The notes beneath the pieces are model-generated. The model saw only the letters and a list, made by a program, of their open reading frames with translations. It searched no databases and had not been told where the DNA came from. A DNA stretch of 7,641 nucleotides, taken from the NCBI GenBank assembly GCA_002701605.2, contig NZWF02000010.1:26634-34274 (forward strand). Direction: 5' to 3'. The DNA is from a bacterium (GTDB lineage Bacteria; Desulfobacterota_D; UBA1144). The position numbers and the translations under genes are program-made. Shown one piece after another: positions 5,558 to 7,641 of this stretch. Numbering within the stretch: position 1 is the stretch's first letter; the number at the start of each line of letters is the position of its first letter.

Positions 5558-7126
5558 ATGAAATTCATTAAAAGAGCATTAATAAGTGTTTGGGACAAGT
5601 CTGGTCTTGACACATTCGCAAAAGAGCTATCAAATCATGGTGTTGAAATTATATCAAGTGGTGGAACAGCAAAGTTTCTCCGCGAATCTGGTATTGATGT
5701 AAAAGATGTTTCTGAAATTACAGGGTTCCCAGAGATGTTAGATGGAAGAGTAAAAACTTTGCATCCTAAAATACATGGTGGAATATTAGCAATAAGAGAT
5801 AATCCAGATCATATAAGAGATATTGATCAGAATGGAATTGGCTCTATTGATTTAGTTGTTGTTAATTTTTACCCTTTTGAAGAAACTATAAAAAAAGATG
5901 GAGTTTCGTTCCAGGAAACAATTGAAAATATTGATATCGGTGGGCCAACTATTGTCAGAGCTGCGGCCAAAAACTTCCAAGATGTATCCGTAATTGTTGA
6001 TAAATCTGATTATGATGAAATTTTAAAGAATAGTCACGAAGACAAGCTAAAGGTAATTCCTGAGTTTAATTATAGACTAGCAAAAAAGGCTTTTTCGTAT
6101 GTATCAAATTATGATGCATCTATCTCCAACCACCTAGGAATACTAAACACTGATAATACTAAAAATAAAATGCCTGAGACTTTAACTTTGCATTTTGAAA
6201 AAGCATATGATTTAAGATACGGTGAAAACCCTCATCAAGAAGCTTCTTTCTTTATTCAGCCTGGAGTAGAAGAAGCATGTGTTGCAAATTCGAGACAGTT
6301 ACAAGGCAAGGAGTTATCGTTAAATAATATTTATGATGCAGATTCATGTTTTGAAACAGTGAAAGAATTTAAAGAAGCAGCTTGTGTAATTGTAAAACAT
6401 AATAATCCTTGTGGAGTCGCAACCGATAAAAATATTCACAAAGCATACATAGATGCAAGAGATTGTGATCCTGTGAGTGCTTTTGGCGGAATTGTAGCAT
6501 TCAACAAGGAAGTTAATGAGGATGTTGCTGATGAAATCTCGAAAACATTTATTGAAGTATTAATTGCTCCTGGATATTCAGAGAAAGCTCTAGAAATTCT
6601 TTCTACTAAAAAAAATCTAAGAGTTCTTGAATCTCCTCCTATTGAGTCCAAAGGTGCTAAGTTAAAAGATATCAAAAAAGTTGTAGGTGGTGTTCTATAT
6701 CAAGATAGTGATGATACATCAGATGAAGACTTTGTTGACTTTAAAGTTGCTACCAAAACTAAGCCAACAGATGATCAGATAGATACACTAAAACTTGCAT
6801 GGAAAGTTTGCAAAAATGTTAAGTCAAACTCAATAGTTTTTGCAAGAGACAATAAAACGGTTGGAATTGGTGCTGGTCAAATGAATAGAGTTAACTCTGT
6901 TCAATTAGCGACTATAAAAGCTAAGGAGCATTATGGGACTGAAGATTCTGTTCTGGCTTCTGATGCATTTTTCCCATTTAGAGACGGAATTGATGAGGCT
7001 GCTAAGGCAGGTGTAAAAGCTATAGTACAACCAGGTGGATCAATTAGAGATGATGAAGTTATTGAAGCTTGTGATGAACATGGAATAGCTATGATTTTTG
7101 TCGGTGTAAGACACTTTAAACATTAA
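5558..7126 (+). CDS. purH: Bifunctional AICAR formyltransferase / IMP cyclohydrolase
   Basis: A complete 522-residue PurH, of normal length, which performs the last two steps of purine synthesis: AICAR plus 10-formyl-THF to FAICAR, then ring closure to IMP. The N-terminal cyclohydrolase domain (about 1-200) has SSGGTAKFLRESG, LDGRVKTLHPKIHGG with Lys66, NFYPFEETI with Tyr105, and NIDIGGPT with Asp126, all expected active-site positions. The transferase domain begins near LRYGENPHQEASFF (219-232) and holds IVKHNNPCG with the Lys280-His281 pair, DPVSAFGGIVAFN (304-316), VGIGAGQMNRV (435-445), ASDAFFPFRDG (467-477) and QPGGSIRD (491-498), ending in GVRHFKH. The ATG at 5558 is preceded by no Shine-Dalgarno sequence; the ATG 11 bases upstream is followed at once by TAA. 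Its stop overlaps the tolC-like stop by 4 bases. It is not obviously linked to the recycling operon. Confidence 0.98.
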   Translation: MKFIKRALISVWDKSGLDTFAKELSNHGVEIISSGGTAKFLRESGIDVKDVSEITGFPEMLDGRVKTLHPKIHGGILAIRDNPDHIRDIDQNGIGSIDLVVVNFYPFEETIKKDGVSFQETIENIDIGGPTIVRAAAKNFQDVSVIVDKSDYDEILKNSHEDKLKVIPEFNYRLAKKAFSYVSNYDASISNHLGILNTDNTKNKMPETLTLHFEKAYDLRYGENPHQEASFFIQPGVEEACVANSRQLQGKELSLNNIYDADSCFETVKEFKEAACVIVKHNNPCGVATDKNIHKAYIDARDCDPVSAFGGIVAFNKEVNEDVADEISKTFIEVLIAPGYSEKALEILSTKKNLRVLESPPIESKGAKLKDIKKVVGGVLYQDSDDTSDEDFVDFKVATKTKPTDDQIDTLKLAWKVCKNVKSNSIVFARDNKTVGIGAGQMNRVNSVQLATIKAKEHYGTEDSVLASDAFFPFRDGIDEAAKAGVKAIVQPGGSIRDDEVIEACDEHGIAMIFVGVRHFKH

Positions 7127-7641
7127 TCGTCCAAAATTATCTTATTATCTTTAATCAAAGTCCCCAAAGAAAACTTATACTTACTTAATGATAAATTATA
7201 TTCTGCTATTGCCTTATTATATATAAGTTCTGCCTGTTCTAATTCTTTTTGAGCCTCCAAAACATCATTTGTTTTAGAAAGGCCAATGTTGAATCTTTCT
7301 TGCTCATTTTCAAGTATTTCTTTTTGTAATTCAAAAGCTATTTTAGTAGAATCTATATTTCGAAGATTAGATGCTACATCTCTCCATGATGATCTAGCTT
7401 CAAGAGCTACTTGGTCTAAAAGTTGTTCAAGCAATATTGTTTCTCTAGCCTTATTTGCTTCGTTAGATCGAAGTTTTCCTTTCGCATCATCATTCCCTAA
7501 GGGAATTATTAAAGATGCACCAATACTCCAATCAAAATTATCTCCAGATCTTAAATTAGATATAGAATCTGAAAAACCATCATCATATTTTGAATCAATA
7601 CTAGGTGGGCCTAATATAGCAGTAGAATAGTCGTCACTTTT
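7123..7641 (-). CDS. TolC-family outer-membrane efflux protein, C-terminal part, cut by the window edge
   Basis: An open minus-strand frame runs from the right edge to a TAA at 7125-7123 (172 visible codons); the N-terminus and signal peptide lie outside. From the edge I read a polar segment, then WSIGASLIIPLGNDDAKGKL, the beta-strand entry and 'IPL-GN' turn typical of the second repeat of TolC-like proteins. About 120 residues of heptad-rich helix follow, containing ERFNIGLSKTNDVLEAQKEL and then AIAEYNLSLSKYKFSLGTL, the classic end of an outer-membrane efflux (OEP) repeat. Such proteins form trimeric barrels with a long periplasmic coiled-coil tunnel, used by RND, ABC or MFS exporters. An apparent start at 7434 (TTG) is only an internal Leu codon, because the frame stays open upstream with matching family sequence. 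The export partner is not visible. Confidence 0.9.
   Translation of the reverse strand, partial: KSDDYSTAILGPPSIDSKYDDGFSDSISNLRSGDNFDWSIGASLIIPLGNDDAKGKLRSNEANKARETILLEQLLDQVALEARSSWRDVASNLRNIDSTKIAFELQKEILENEQERFNIGLSKTNDVLEAQKELEQAELIYNKAIAEYNLSLSKYKFSLGTLIKDNKIILDD

Noticed and set aside
7432..7434. TTG as a start codon of a 103-residue protein
   Set aside because: The minus-strand frame stays open upstream to the window edge and encodes the typical TolC 'IPLGN' turn, so this is an internal Leu codon.
7492..7506. Perfect 7-base inverted repeat with a 1-base centre
   Set aside because: It lies inside the tolC-like gene and is explained by the codons for Ile-Pro-Leu-Gly-Asn; the loop is too short for a hairpin.
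7286..7630. Plus-strand open frame at the right edge
   Set aside because: Antisense to the TolC-family sequence, which reads through the whole stretch with the expected motifs.

Overview
The window comes from an AT-rich bacterium (roughly 30% G+C by eye) with a very compact genome. Only three non-coding gaps are visible, of 73, 10 and 93 bases, so about 98% of the window is coding, and both convergent gene pairs overlap at their 3' ends. A TolC-type outer-membrane protein gene implies a Gram-negative cell. Classical Shine-Dalgarno sequences are nearly absent. This style fits a streamlined, possibly marine, lineage. The phylum cannot be fixed from the sequence alone: Marinimicrobia/Bacteroidota-like or Verrucomicrobiota-like origins are guesses, not results.

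Layout from left to right. Positions 1-416 (minus) hold the 5' part of an M24-family (Xaa-Pro aminopeptidase-like) gene. A short divergent promoter region separates it from a plus-strand A-type iron-sulfur carrier gene (490-813). This overlaps tail to tail with the last gene of a four-gene minus-strand operon running from 5464 down to 796: murQ (MurNAc-6-phosphate etherase), anmK (anhydro-MurNAc kinase), a nagZ-like GH3 beta-N-acetylhexosaminidase, and a Na+:solute symporter of the SSS/SLC5 family. A 93-base divergent region separates murQ from purH (5558-7126, plus). The purH stop overlaps by 4 bases the stop of a tolC-like gene that enters from the right edge on the minus strand.

The core of the window is the murQ-anmK-nagZ-symporter operon. 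The three enzymes form consecutive cytoplasmic steps of peptidoglycan recycling: NagZ cuts GlcNAc from anhydro-MurNAc, AnmK opens and phosphorylates the anhydro sugar to MurNAc-6-phosphate, and MurQ removes D-lactate to give GlcNAc-6-phosphate. The fourth gene overlaps nagZ by 8 bases and encodes a sodium-coupled transporter, not a recognisable AmpG. The simplest hypothesis is that it imports the muropeptide or anhydro-amino sugar that feeds these enzymes. No regulator, amidase, NagA/NagB or amino-sugar kinase lies in the window. The M24 peptidase, iron-sulfur carrier, purH and tolC genes look like ordinary housekeeping neighbours.
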